5,009 nt of DNA from contig JAFOJR010000007.1 in the NCBI GenBank assembly GCA_017420125.1, forward strand, positions 1-5,009, written 5' to 3'. The position numbers were made by a program, and so were the translations under genes. This document shows positions 1-5,009 of the stretch, piece after piece; positions within the stretch are counted from its first letter, which is position 1; every line of letters begins with the position of its first letter. This stretch comes from Oscillospiraceae bacterium. Its GTDB lineage: Bacteria > Bacillota > Clostridia > Oscillospirales > Oscillospiraceae. The notes under the pieces are model-generated. The model was not told where the DNA came from, did not search any database, and saw only the letters and a program-made list of their open reading frames with translations.

Positions 1-7
1 AAATTAA

Positions 8-38
8 GTTTAGCACTCGAGAGGAGAGAGTGCTAAAC
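8..38 (+). promoter_or_regulatory. CIRCE operator (HrcA binding site)
   Basis: The sequence shows TTAGCACTC (10-18), a 9-nt spacer (19-27) and GAGTGCTAA (28-36), an exact match to the CIRCE consensus. The symmetry extends one GT/AC pair further on each side, giving perfect 11-bp arms at 8-18 and 28-38. CIRCE is the known operator of the HrcA repressor in class I heat-shock operons, and hrcA begins 12 bp downstream, so autoregulation of this operon is a secure inference. The spacer (GAGAGGAGA) is purine-only. Only seven bases precede the element, so the -10 and -35 boxes cannot be assigned; they presumably lie beyond the left edge. In the mRNA the element would form a hairpin directly before the hrcA ribosome binding site. 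Confidence 0.97.
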
Positions 39-45
39 AGGAGGG
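39..45 (+). promoter_or_regulatory. Ribosome binding site of hrcA
   Basis: AGGAGGG lies 5 nt before the ATG at 51 and directly abuts the right arm of CIRCE. It decides the start: the reading frame stays open upstream to a GTG at 30, but that codon lies inside the CIRCE arm and would add seven residues (MLNRRDC) unlike a HrcA N-terminus. Confidence 0.88.
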
Positions 46-50
46 ATTGC

Positions 51-1097
51 ATGAATATCAGTGAACGTAAAAAACGAATTTTGCGGGCAGTGATTGAAGA
101 TTACATTGCAACAGCCGAGCCTGTCGGGTCAAAAACTATTTCCAAGCATGCCGAGTTGAATATCTCTCCTGCGACCATCCGCAATGAAATGGCGGATCTG
201 GAAGCAATGGGGTTATTAGAGCAACCCTATACTTCAGCAGGACGAATCCCCTCCCCTGGAGGGTATCGGTTTTATGTAAATGAATTGATGGAGCAACACC
301 GTTTGTCTCTTCAGGAAACCGAACATCTCAACGCTGCACTGCGACTGAAAACCCAAGAGCTGGACCGTGTGATTACGGAAGCTACCCGGGTTATTTCAAA
401 ACTTACAAAATACCCGTCCTATGCTATTTCAGCAGGGCCGTCCCACGTGACCATCCGCCGGTTTGACCTGCTCCAGGTTGAGCAGCAGACGTTTATCGTG
501 GTGGTAATGACGGATACAAACATTGTTAAAAATAAGCTGTTGCGTTTGCCAGCCGATTTAAGTGAAACACAAATCCATCTCCTTAACCGTCTTCTCAATA
601 CCAGTTTTACAGGTCTGACACTGGAAGAAATTACGCCGGATCTTATGGAAATGGCAAAGCAGGCTGTGGGTGAAGCATATGCCTTGTTGACAATGGTAAT
701 TGCTTTTGCAACCGAAGTGATGCGGGAGCAGGAGACATACGCTGTTCATGTAAGTGGTTTGGCGCGGCTGCTGGAATATCCGGAATATCGTGATCTGGAG
801 CGGGCGCAGCCACTGCTGGCATATTTATCGGAAGAAAGTGCGCTTTCTGCATTGCCCAAACCGGACGATTCTGATGTGAAAATTTACATTGGACCGGAAA
901 ATGTAGAGGGCGCTTTGCAGGACACCAGTGTGGTTGTGGCAAGCTACGATATTGGGGAAAATATGCGGGGTCTTATTGGCATTGTAGGCCCAACCCGTAT
1001 GGATTATGCAAAAATTGCTGCCAGATTATACTATTTTGCCGATGGTTTGACGAAGTTGCTGGGAAGCGGCGGTGATCAAACAAAAAGGAAAAAATAA
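51..1097 (+). CDS. hrcA: Heat-inducible transcription repressor HrcA
   Basis: HrcA is the cytoplasmic dimeric repressor that binds CIRCE and shuts off dnaK and groE operons in unstressed cells; in the known model GroEL keeps it active. The product has 348 residues, a normal family length (about 340-350). Residues 1-75 form the winged-helix DNA-binding region, with the family blocks EPVGSKTIS (23-31), SPATIRNEMADLE (39-51) and QPYTSAGRIPSPGGYRFYV (58-76). The middle (about 80-220) is the GAF-like and dimerisation part. The C-terminal signature GLIGIVGPTRMDY (307-319) is present, as is IGPEN (280-284). The tail is basic (TKRKK). The ATG at 51 is chosen for its strong ribosome binding site and the usual NISERKKRIL start. 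It is the first gene of the operon, lies just after its own operator and is almost certainly autoregulated. I see no frameshift or missing block. Confidence 0.97.
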   Translation: MNISERKKRILRAVIEDYIATAEPVGSKTISKHAELNISPATIRNEMADLEAMGLLEQPYTSAGRIPSPGGYRFYVNELMEQHRLSLQETEHLNAALRLKTQELDRVITEATRVISKLTKYPSYAISAGPSHVTIRRFDLLQVEQQTFIVVVMTDTNIVKNKLLRLPADLSETQIHLLNRLLNTSFTGLTLEEITPDLMEMAKQAVGEAYALLTMVIAFATEVMREQETYAVHVSGLARLLEYPEYRDLERAQPLLAYLSEESALSALPKPDDSDVKIYIGPENVEGALQDTSVVVASYDIGENMRGLIGIVGPTRMDYAKIAARLYYFADGLTKLLGSGGDQTKRKK

Positions 1098-1102
1098 GCA
1101 GC

Positions 1103-1208
1103 GGGAGGAGATCCCCATTCAATGAAACAAAAAAACCATCTATTGCGCCTTGCGGTCAATGAGATGATTTGGAGGGAGCAGAAGGAATATGAAGGAAAAG
1201 GAATTTGA
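1103..1208 (+). other. Possible 28-codon ORF with strong Shine-Dalgarno, overlapping grpE start
   Basis: The 91-bp hrcA-grpE gap contains GGGAGGAG (1103-1110), as strong as the ribosome binding sites of the main genes, yet 79 nt before grpE. Eleven nt after it an ATG (1122) opens a frame of 28 codons that begins MKQKNHLLRL and ends at TGA 1206-1208, 17 nt inside grpE in another frame. The predicted peptide is charged (many Lys, Glu and Arg), has no signal peptide or membrane segment, and I do not recognise it. It may be a leader whose translation couples to grpE, or chance. An ORF of this length is easily random, and the spacing from the Shine-Dalgarno is longer than ideal. Confidence 0.25.
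1171..1178 (+). promoter_or_regulatory. Ribosome binding site of grpE (loosely spaced)
   Basis: GGAGGGAG precedes the grpE ATG at 1189. Measured from the GGAGG core (1171-1175) the gap is 13 nt, longer than the usual 5-9. The nearer AAGGA (1182-1186) is only 2 nt from the start. No better in-frame start exists upstream: the frame is closed by TGA at 1165-1167. The site is therefore usable but probably not optimal. Confidence 0.6.
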
Positions 1209-1770
1209 CACACTGCCGGAAGAACCGGAAAATGAGATGCCGCAAGAGGCGGCAGAGGAGCAGACTTCGCCTGGCGATACAGAACAGGTTACACTGACGA
1301 TAGAACAGATAAAAAAACTGGAGGAGCTTGCAAAGCAGGCAGATTCTCTGGAGCAAGAATTGAAAAATACATCTGATCAATATTTGCGATTACTGGCGGA
1401 GTATGACAACTACCGCAAACGCACCCAAAAGGAAAAAGAGGCGATCGCAGGGGATGTGAAAGCAGCAACTATTCTGGCTTTGCTTCCAGTTTATGACAAT
1501 TTACTTCGTGCATTGGAGCAGGAAACAGAAGACCAGGCTTTCTACAAAGGTGTTGAAATGACGATGAACCAATGCAAGGCTGCATTTCAGTCTCTGGGTG
1601 CAGAGGAAATCCCCGCGCTGGGTCAAACATTTGATCCGGCTCTTCACAACGCAGTGATGCATGTTGAGGAGGAGGACCAAGGCGAAAATGTTGTGGTAGA
1701 AGTGTTCCAAACTGGTTTTTCCATAGGGGACAAGGTGATCCGCCACGCGATGGTAAAAGTTGCAAATTAA
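1189..1770 (+). CDS. grpE: Nucleotide exchange factor GrpE
   Basis: GrpE is the cytoplasmic dimeric exchange factor that opens the DnaK nucleotide cleft and releases ADP, resetting the chaperone cycle. The product has 193 residues, typical for the family. Residues 1-35 are acidic and low in complexity (PEEPENEMPQEAAEEQ), as expected for the disordered N-terminus. Residues 36-95 form the long coiled-coil helix with the conserved core LLAEYDNYRKRTQKEKE (68-84). ILALLPVYDNLLRALE (95-110) belongs to the four-helix bundle. The C-terminal beta domain that touches DnaK is complete, with FDPALHNAVMHVE (148-160) and the family signature ending in GFSIGDKVIRHAMVKVA (176-192). It sits between hrcA and dnaK as in other Firmicutes and should be cotranscribed from the CIRCE-controlled promoter. 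There is no sign of truncation. Confidence 0.97.
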   Translation: MKEKEFDTLPEEPENEMPQEAAEEQTSPGDTEQVTLTIEQIKKLEELAKQADSLEQELKNTSDQYLRLLAEYDNYRKRTQKEKEAIAGDVKAATILALLPVYDNLLRALEQETEDQAFYKGVEMTMNQCKAAFQSLGAEEIPALGQTFDPALHNAVMHVEEEDQGENVVVEVFQTGFSIGDKVIRHAMVKVAN

Positions 1771-1883
1771 AAGCTTTGTAGAAGCTGTTGAAATAAATGG
1801 CTGTTATCTCAATAGAGCAGATAAGAATAAAATAATTTAATCCAAAAGAAATCATACCCGAATTATAGAGGAGGAAATGAACT
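1771..1883 (+). other. grpE-dnaK intergenic region, AT-rich, dnaK 5' leader
   Basis: This 113-bp gap contains no convincing gene. It holds a small perfect palindrome, TTATCT (1804-1809) and AGATAA (1819-1824) around a 9-nt loop, and a 5-bp hairpin just after the grpE stop (AGCTT 1772-1776 with AAGCT 1782-1786). Neither is a terminator, since no T-run follows. A promoter could be imagined from TTGAAA (1788-1793) with AATAGA (1811-1816) at 17-nt spacing, but the -10 box matches only 3 of 6 positions. TAAAAT (1828-1833) is a better -10 but has no good -35. No second CIRCE is present. The simplest reading is a transcribed leader inside the operon. Confidence 0.5.
1867..1874 (+). promoter_or_regulatory. 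Ribosome binding site of dnaK
   Basis: AGAGGAGG ends 9 nt before the dnaK ATG at 1884 and is a near-ideal Shine-Dalgarno, as expected for an abundant chaperone. An ATG at 1877 lies closer, but it is out of frame and meets a stop after four codons. Confidence 0.9.
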
Positions 1884-3743
1884 ATGTCTAAAATTATAGG
1901 GATCGATTTAGGAACGACTAATTCTTGTGTTGCCGTTATGGAAGGCGGCGAAGCTATTGTTATTCCAAATGCGGAAGGCAACCGAACCACTCCGTCTGTT
2001 GTGGCTTTTTCCAAAACAGGAGAACGCATGGTGGGCCAAGTGGCAAAGCGTCAGGCAATTACCAATCCCGAGCGCACCATTAGTTCCATTAAGCGCGAAA
2101 TGGGTTCTGATTATAGAGTAAATATTGATGGGAAAGCATATACTCCCCAAGAAATTTCCGCTATGGTGCTGCAAAAGCTGAAGGCAGATGCAGAAAGTTA
2201 TCTGGGCAATACTGTGACTCAGGCGGTTATTACTGTCCCCGCCTATTTTACTGATTCTCAGAGACAGGCCACAAAAGACGCAGGCAAAATTGCCGGGCTG
2301 GAAGTTCTGAGAATTATCAACGAACCAACAGCAGCTGCATTGGCATATGGTCTGGACAAGGAAAGTGATCAGAAGATCATGATCTATGACTTGGGCGGCG
2401 GTACGTTCGACGTGTCCATTTTGGAAATCGGGGACGGTGTCATTGAAGTTTTGGCAACCGCTGGCAACAACCGTCTGGGCGGTGACGACTTTGATGAATG
2501 TATTATGAAATATTTGGCAGATGAATTCAAAAAGGATTCCGGTATCGATCTGTCCAGTGATAAAGTGGCCATGCAACGTTTGAAGGAAGCAGCGGAAAAG
2601 GCGAAGATTGAATTGTCCGGTGTGACCAGTTCGGCAATTAATCTGCCCTATATCACTGCGGACGCAACAGGGCCCAAACATTTGGACTTAACATTAACCC
2701 GCGCAAAGTTTAATGAACTCACTGGCCACCTGGTAAAAAAGACAATAGAGCCTGTCCGTCAAGCACTGAACGATGCTGGCTTGAAAGCCGGAGAATTGAG
2801 CAAAGTTCTTTTGGTGGGTGGTTCCACCAGAATCCCGGCGGTACAAGATGCCGTAAAAGACCTGACTGGAAAAGATCCGTTTAAGGGGATTAACCCGGAT
2901 GAATGTGTTGCACTGGGTGCGGCCATTCAGGGCGGCGTCCTTGGCGGCGAAGTGAAGGATATTCTGCTTTTGGATGTAACGCCGCTGTCTTTGGGAATTG
3001 AAACATTAGGCGGTGTCTGCACCAGATTGATTGAACGTAACACGACTATCCCTGCAAAAAAGAGTCAGATTTTCTCTACTGCAGCAGACAATCAAACTTC
3101 TGTTGAAGTTCATGTTCTCCAAGGTGAGCGTGAGATGGCAGCATATAATAAGTCTTTGGGAAGATTCCATCTGGATGGAATTGCACCAGCTCGTCGAGGT
3201 GTTCCCCAGATTGAGGTGACCTTTGACATTGACGCTAACGGTATTGTCAATGTTTCTGCCAAGGATTTAGGAACTGGAAAAGAACAAAATATTACCATTA
3301 CTGCCTCCACCAATTTGTCTCAGGATGAAATTGATAAAGCAGTCCGGGAAGCAGAGCAGTATGCGGCCGAGGACGCCAAGCGCAAGGAAGAAGCAGAGGT
3401 CCGCAACCAGGCTGACCAGATGGTCTATCAGTGCGAAAAGACGCTGGACGAGATGAAAGATAAAATTGATCCGGCGGATAAGGCCTCTGTGGAAGAGCCT
3501 TTGAATCGGACAAAGGAAGCCCTGAAAGGAACAGATACTGAAGCGATTCGAGCCGCAAGCGAAGAGTTGGCAAAGGCATTTTACGCTGTTTCTGAAAAGA
3601 TTTATGGGCAGGCAGGCGCCCAAAGTGCAGATGTTGGTGACGTGGGAGCAGCTCCCGGTGGAGAAACATCCGGCAGCGGCGAATATTATGATGCAGATTA
3701 TAAAGTAGTAGATGACGATCAGCAGCAAGACCAGCAGCAATAA
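1884..3743 (+). CDS. dnaK: Molecular chaperone DnaK (Hsp70)
   Basis: DnaK is the cytoplasmic ATP-dependent chaperone that binds exposed hydrophobic peptides, stimulated by DnaJ and recycled by GrpE. The product has 619 residues, close to other Firmicutes DnaK proteins (B. subtilis about 611). The nucleotide-binding domain (1-358) carries all three Hsp70 signatures: IDLGTTNS (7-14), IYDLGGGTFDVSIL (167-180) and VLLVGGSTRIPAVQ (308-321), plus the catalytic-lysine region SSIKREMG (K70). The interdomain linker DILLLDVTPLSLG spans 359-371. The substrate-binding beta domain covers about 372-480 and the helical lid about 480-580. A Gly/Ala-rich stretch then leads to the conserved acidic end YYDADYKVVDDD (601-612), followed by an extra Gln-rich tail (QQQDQQQ). 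The position of the E. coli autophosphorylated Thr199 is Asn (NNRLGGDDFD), as in B. subtilis. The gene looks intact, and its expression should follow HrcA/CIRCE control. Confidence 0.99.
   Translation: MSKIIGIDLGTTNSCVAVMEGGEAIVIPNAEGNRTTPSVVAFSKTGERMVGQVAKRQAITNPERTISSIKREMGSDYRVNIDGKAYTPQEISAMVLQKLKADAESYLGNTVTQAVITVPAYFTDSQRQATKDAGKIAGLEVLRIINEPTAAALAYGLDKESDQKIMIYDLGGGTFDVSILEIGDGVIEVLATAGNNRLGGDDFDECIMKYLADEFKKDSGIDLSSDKVAMQRLKEAAEKAKIELSGVTSSAINLPYITADATGPKHLDLTLTRAKFNELTGHLVKKTIEPVRQALNDAGLKAGELSKVLLVGGSTRIPAVQDAVKDLTGKDPFKGINPDECVALGAAIQGGVLGGEVKDILLLDVTPLSLGIETLGGVCTRLIERNTTIPAKKSQIFSTAADNQTSVEVHVLQGEREMAAYNKSLGRFHLDGIAPARRGVPQIEVTFDIDANGIVNVSAKDLGTGKEQNITITASTNLSQDEIDKAVREAEQYAAEDAKRKEEAEVRNQADQMVYQCEKTLDEMKDKIDPADKASVEEPLNRTKEALKGTDTEAIRAASEELAKAFYAVSEKIYGQAGAQSADVGDVGAAPGGETSGSGEYYDADYKVVDDDQQQDQQQ
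3720..3740 (+). repeat. Direct repeat encoding the Gln-rich DnaK C-terminal tail
   Basis: Two identical 9-nt units, CAGCAGCAA (3720-3728 and 3732-3740), flank a single GAC codon and encode QQQ-D-QQQ immediately before the dnaK stop. They lie just past the family-conserved acidic terminus. The pattern suggests growth by replication slippage and is probably not a functional DNA element. Confidence 0.7.
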
Positions 3744-3772
3744 GTAAGAACGGAACGGTATAAACCAAATGT

Positions 3773-3832
3773 AATTTGTCCCGCACCCAGCAAAGTCTGC
3801 CGGGTGCGGGACAGGTTTGACTTTATCTTTTT
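3773..3832 (+). terminator. Strong hairpin with T-rich trailer, likely partial terminator or attenuator between dnaK and dnaJ
   Basis: A perfect 12-bp stem pairs TGTCCCGCACCC (3777-3788) with GGGTGCGGGACA (3802-3813). Inside it, after one A/C mismatch, GCA pairs with TGC around a 5-nt loop. Outside it, two G-U and two A-U pairs can extend the stem to 3773 and 3817. The following 15 bases (3818-3832) contain ten T, ending in a run of five, but the T-tract is interrupted by TGAC at its start and by single A and C bases. It therefore resembles an intrinsic terminator with an imperfect tract. Because dnaJ follows in the same orientation with no clear promoter of its own, partial read-through is the likely behaviour. 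Alternatively the stem may protect or mark a processed 3' end of the dnaK message. Confidence 0.72.
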
Positions 3833-3876
3833 GGATTTCATTCAACAGAGCACGGTAAGAGTTCCATTCTCATTTT

Positions 3877-3883
3877 GAGGTGA
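3877..3883 (+). promoter_or_regulatory. Ribosome binding site of dnaJ
   Basis: GAGGTGA, complementary to the conserved 16S rRNA 3' end, lies 5 nt before the ATG at 3889 and supports that start, which gives the standard KRDYYEVLGV opening of DnaJ. Confidence 0.88.
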
Positions 3884-3888
3884 AGAAT

Positions 3889-5009
3889 ATGGCAGAACAA
3901 AAACGAGATTACTATGAGGTGCTGGGCGTTTCCAAAACAGCAACAGAAGACGACCTGAAAAAAGCATATAGAAAACTGGCAAAGCGATATCATCCGGATC
4001 TTCATCCAGACGACAAAGAGGCAGAGGCAAAGTTTAAAGAGTTAAACGAAGCATATGCCATTTTGTCAGACAGTGACAGCAGAGCCAAGTATGATCAGTT
4101 CGGTCATGCGGGGGTGGATCCCAACTTTGCTGGTGCAGGAGCAGGGGGCTTTGGCGGTTTTGGCGGCTTTGCAGATTTTGACTTGGGCAGTATTTTTGAT
4201 TCTTTTTTTGGCGGCGGAGGTTCCGCCCGTCCGCGAAATGGTCCGCAAAAAGGAGAAACTCTGCGCACTTCTGTCATCATCTCTTTTGAAGAAGCAGCGT
4301 TTGGCTGCGAAAAAGAAATTACCATCAGCCGGTCGGAAACTTGTGAAGAATGCGGTGGTTCTGGCTGTGCCAAAGGGACGACGGCAGAAATTTGTTCTGA
4401 GTGTCATGGAACAGGAACAGTGCGTGTTCAGCAGCAAACGCCAATGGGCGTTTTTGCCTCCACCACTACATGTCCCAAATGCCACGGAACAGGCAAGATT
4501 ATTTTGCAGCCGTGCAAAACCTGTAAAGGAAACGGTTATGTGCGGAAACAAAGAAAGATTTCTGTCAATATTCCTGCCGGAATTGAAGATGGACAGGCAA
4601 TTTCTTTGCGCGGTCAGGGGAACGCCGGCAAACGAGGCGGCCCGGCAGGGGATCTTTTGATCAGTGTCGGTGTTCGCTCACATCCACTGTTTACGCGGGA
4701 AGGCACTTCTGTTTTCTGTGAAGCTCCCATTACTTTTACACAGGCGGCATTGGGAGCAGAGTTGGAAATTCCTACCATCGACGGCAAGGTGAAATATACG
4801 TTACCGGAGGGCACACAGACGGGAACGGTATTCCGTTTGCGGGGGAAGGGGATTCCCAGACTCAACGGCAAAGGCCGGGGCGATCAATATGTGACAGTTA
4901 TTGTAGAAGTGCCAAAAAATTTAACAAATGAGCAAAAAGAAAAGCTACGTCAGTTTGACGCCAGTTTGAGTGACAGCAATCACGCAAAACGAAAAAGCTT
5001 TTTTGAGAA
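3889..5009 (+). CDS. dnaJ: Co-chaperone DnaJ (type I Hsp40), 3' end cut by window
   Basis: DnaJ delivers unfolded substrates to DnaK and triggers its ATP hydrolysis. The frame is open from the ATG to the window edge, giving 373 codons plus two bases. All parts of a class I (type A) DnaJ are present. The J domain is at 6-71, with the essential HPD at 35-37. A Gly/Phe-rich region (about 76-111) includes SIFDSFFGG. The zinc domain has all four CxxCxGxG repeats: CEECGGSG (152-159), CSECHGTG (169-176), CPKCHGTG (195-202) and CKTCKGNG (209-216). The C-terminal substrate-binding domains follow, with VNIPAGIEDGQ (226-236) and LPEGTQTGTVFRLRGKGIP (305-323). The last visible residues, KRKSFFE, match the usual extreme C-terminus of clostridial DnaJ, so probably only a few codons are missing. 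It lies 145 bp after dnaK, behind a hairpin likely to lower its transcription. No frameshift is seen. Confidence 0.97.
   Translation, partial: MAEQKRDYYEVLGVSKTATEDDLKKAYRKLAKRYHPDLHPDDKEAEAKFKELNEAYAILSDSDSRAKYDQFGHAGVDPNFAGAGAGGFGGFGGFADFDLGSIFDSFFGGGGSARPRNGPQKGETLRTSVIISFEEAAFGCEKEITISRSETCEECGGSGCAKGTTAEICSECHGTGTVRVQQQTPMGVFASTTTCPKCHGTGKIILQPCKTCKGNGYVRKQRKISVNIPAGIEDGQAISLRGQGNAGKRGGPAGDLLISVGVRSHPLFTREGTSVFCEAPITFTQAALGAELEIPTIDGKVKYTLPEGTQTGTVFRLRGKGIPRLNGKGRGDQYVTVIVEVPKNLTNEQKEKLRQFDASLSDSNHAKRKSFFE

Noticed and set aside
30..50. N-terminal extension of HrcA from GTG at 30
   Set aside because: The codon lies inside the right arm of CIRCE with only a 3-nt gap from an SD-like spacer, and the added residues are not HrcA-like. 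The ATG at 51 has an ideal ribosome binding site.
1788..1816. Possible internal promoter before dnaK (TTGAAA, 17 nt, AATAGA)
   Set aside because: The -10 matches only 3 of 6 positions and there is no operator nearby; read-through from the CIRCE promoter suffices.
1469..2029. 186-codon antisense frame spanning grpE end, gap and dnaK start
   Set aside because: It overlaps two certain genes and shows no family resemblance.
1908..2681. 257-codon open frame antisense to dnaK
   Set aside because: Long antisense frames in dnaK/hsp70 genes are a well-known by-product of codon bias. The translation is Cys/His/Phe-rich with no recognisable domain, and the sense frame is unambiguous DnaK.
3267..3845. 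192-codon and overlapping 162-codon antisense frames over the dnaK 3' end
   Set aside because: They are mirror frames of the DnaK lid and C-terminal tail, compositionally odd, and cross the terminator hairpin. No domain is recognisable.
3817..3846. Possible separate dnaJ promoter starting with TTGACT at 3817-3822
   Set aside because: The -35 box fits 5 of 6 positions, but no hexamer at 16-18 nt spacing resembles TATAAT (at most 3 of 6 matches), and the box overlaps the hairpin's outer base pairs. Transcription start mapping would decide.
4147..4170. Tandem GGCTTT/GGCGGT-type repeats in dnaJ
   Set aside because: They simply encode the ordinary Gly/Phe linker of DnaJ and need no other explanation.
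4055..4660. 201-codon + strand frame inside dnaJ
   Set aside because: It is a +1 shadow of dnaJ. The dnaJ frame carries the J domain and all four zinc motifs uninterrupted, so this is not evidence of a frameshift.

Overview
The window holds one co-oriented gene cluster on the + strand: the class I heat-shock (dnaK) operon of a Gram-positive, low-to-moderate GC bacterium, in the order CIRCE, hrcA, grpE, dnaK, dnaJ. This order, the perfect CIRCE operator, the AGGAGG-type ribosome binding sites and a DnaK of 619 residues (close to Bacillus/Clostridium DnaK and shorter than the 638-residue E. coli protein) point to the Firmicutes. A clostridial lineage is the most likely, but genus and species cannot be fixed from sequence reading alone.

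Layout. Positions 8-38 hold the CIRCE inverted repeat, the HrcA operator; the promoter itself probably lies mostly outside the left edge. hrcA (51-1097) encodes the repressor. A 91-bp gap follows, holding a strong Shine-Dalgarno sequence and a possible 28-codon ORF that runs into the start of grpE (1189-1770). A 113-bp AT-rich gap with no convincing gene precedes dnaK (1884-3743). A 145-bp gap then holds a strong GC-rich hairpin with a T-rich trailer, probably an attenuating or partial terminator. dnaJ starts at 3889 and runs off the right edge, probably only a few codons short of its end.

Function. DnaK (Hsp70), DnaJ (Hsp40, zinc-containing type) and GrpE (nucleotide exchange factor) form one ATP-driven folding machine. 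HrcA represses the operon through CIRCE, and in the known model its activity depends on GroEL, so heat or misfolded protein relieves repression. The hairpin between dnaK and dnaJ would lower DnaJ relative to DnaK, in line with DnaJ acting catalytically.

Novelty. All four main genes look intact, apart from the dnaJ cut by the window edge, and all are standard members of their families. I found no mobile element, CRISPR array, tRNA, rRNA or undescribed system. The points worth a second look are small: the dnaK-dnaJ hairpin, the short ORF before grpE, the unusual purine-rich CIRCE spacer, a small palindrome before dnaK and a repeat-encoded Gln-rich tail on DnaK.
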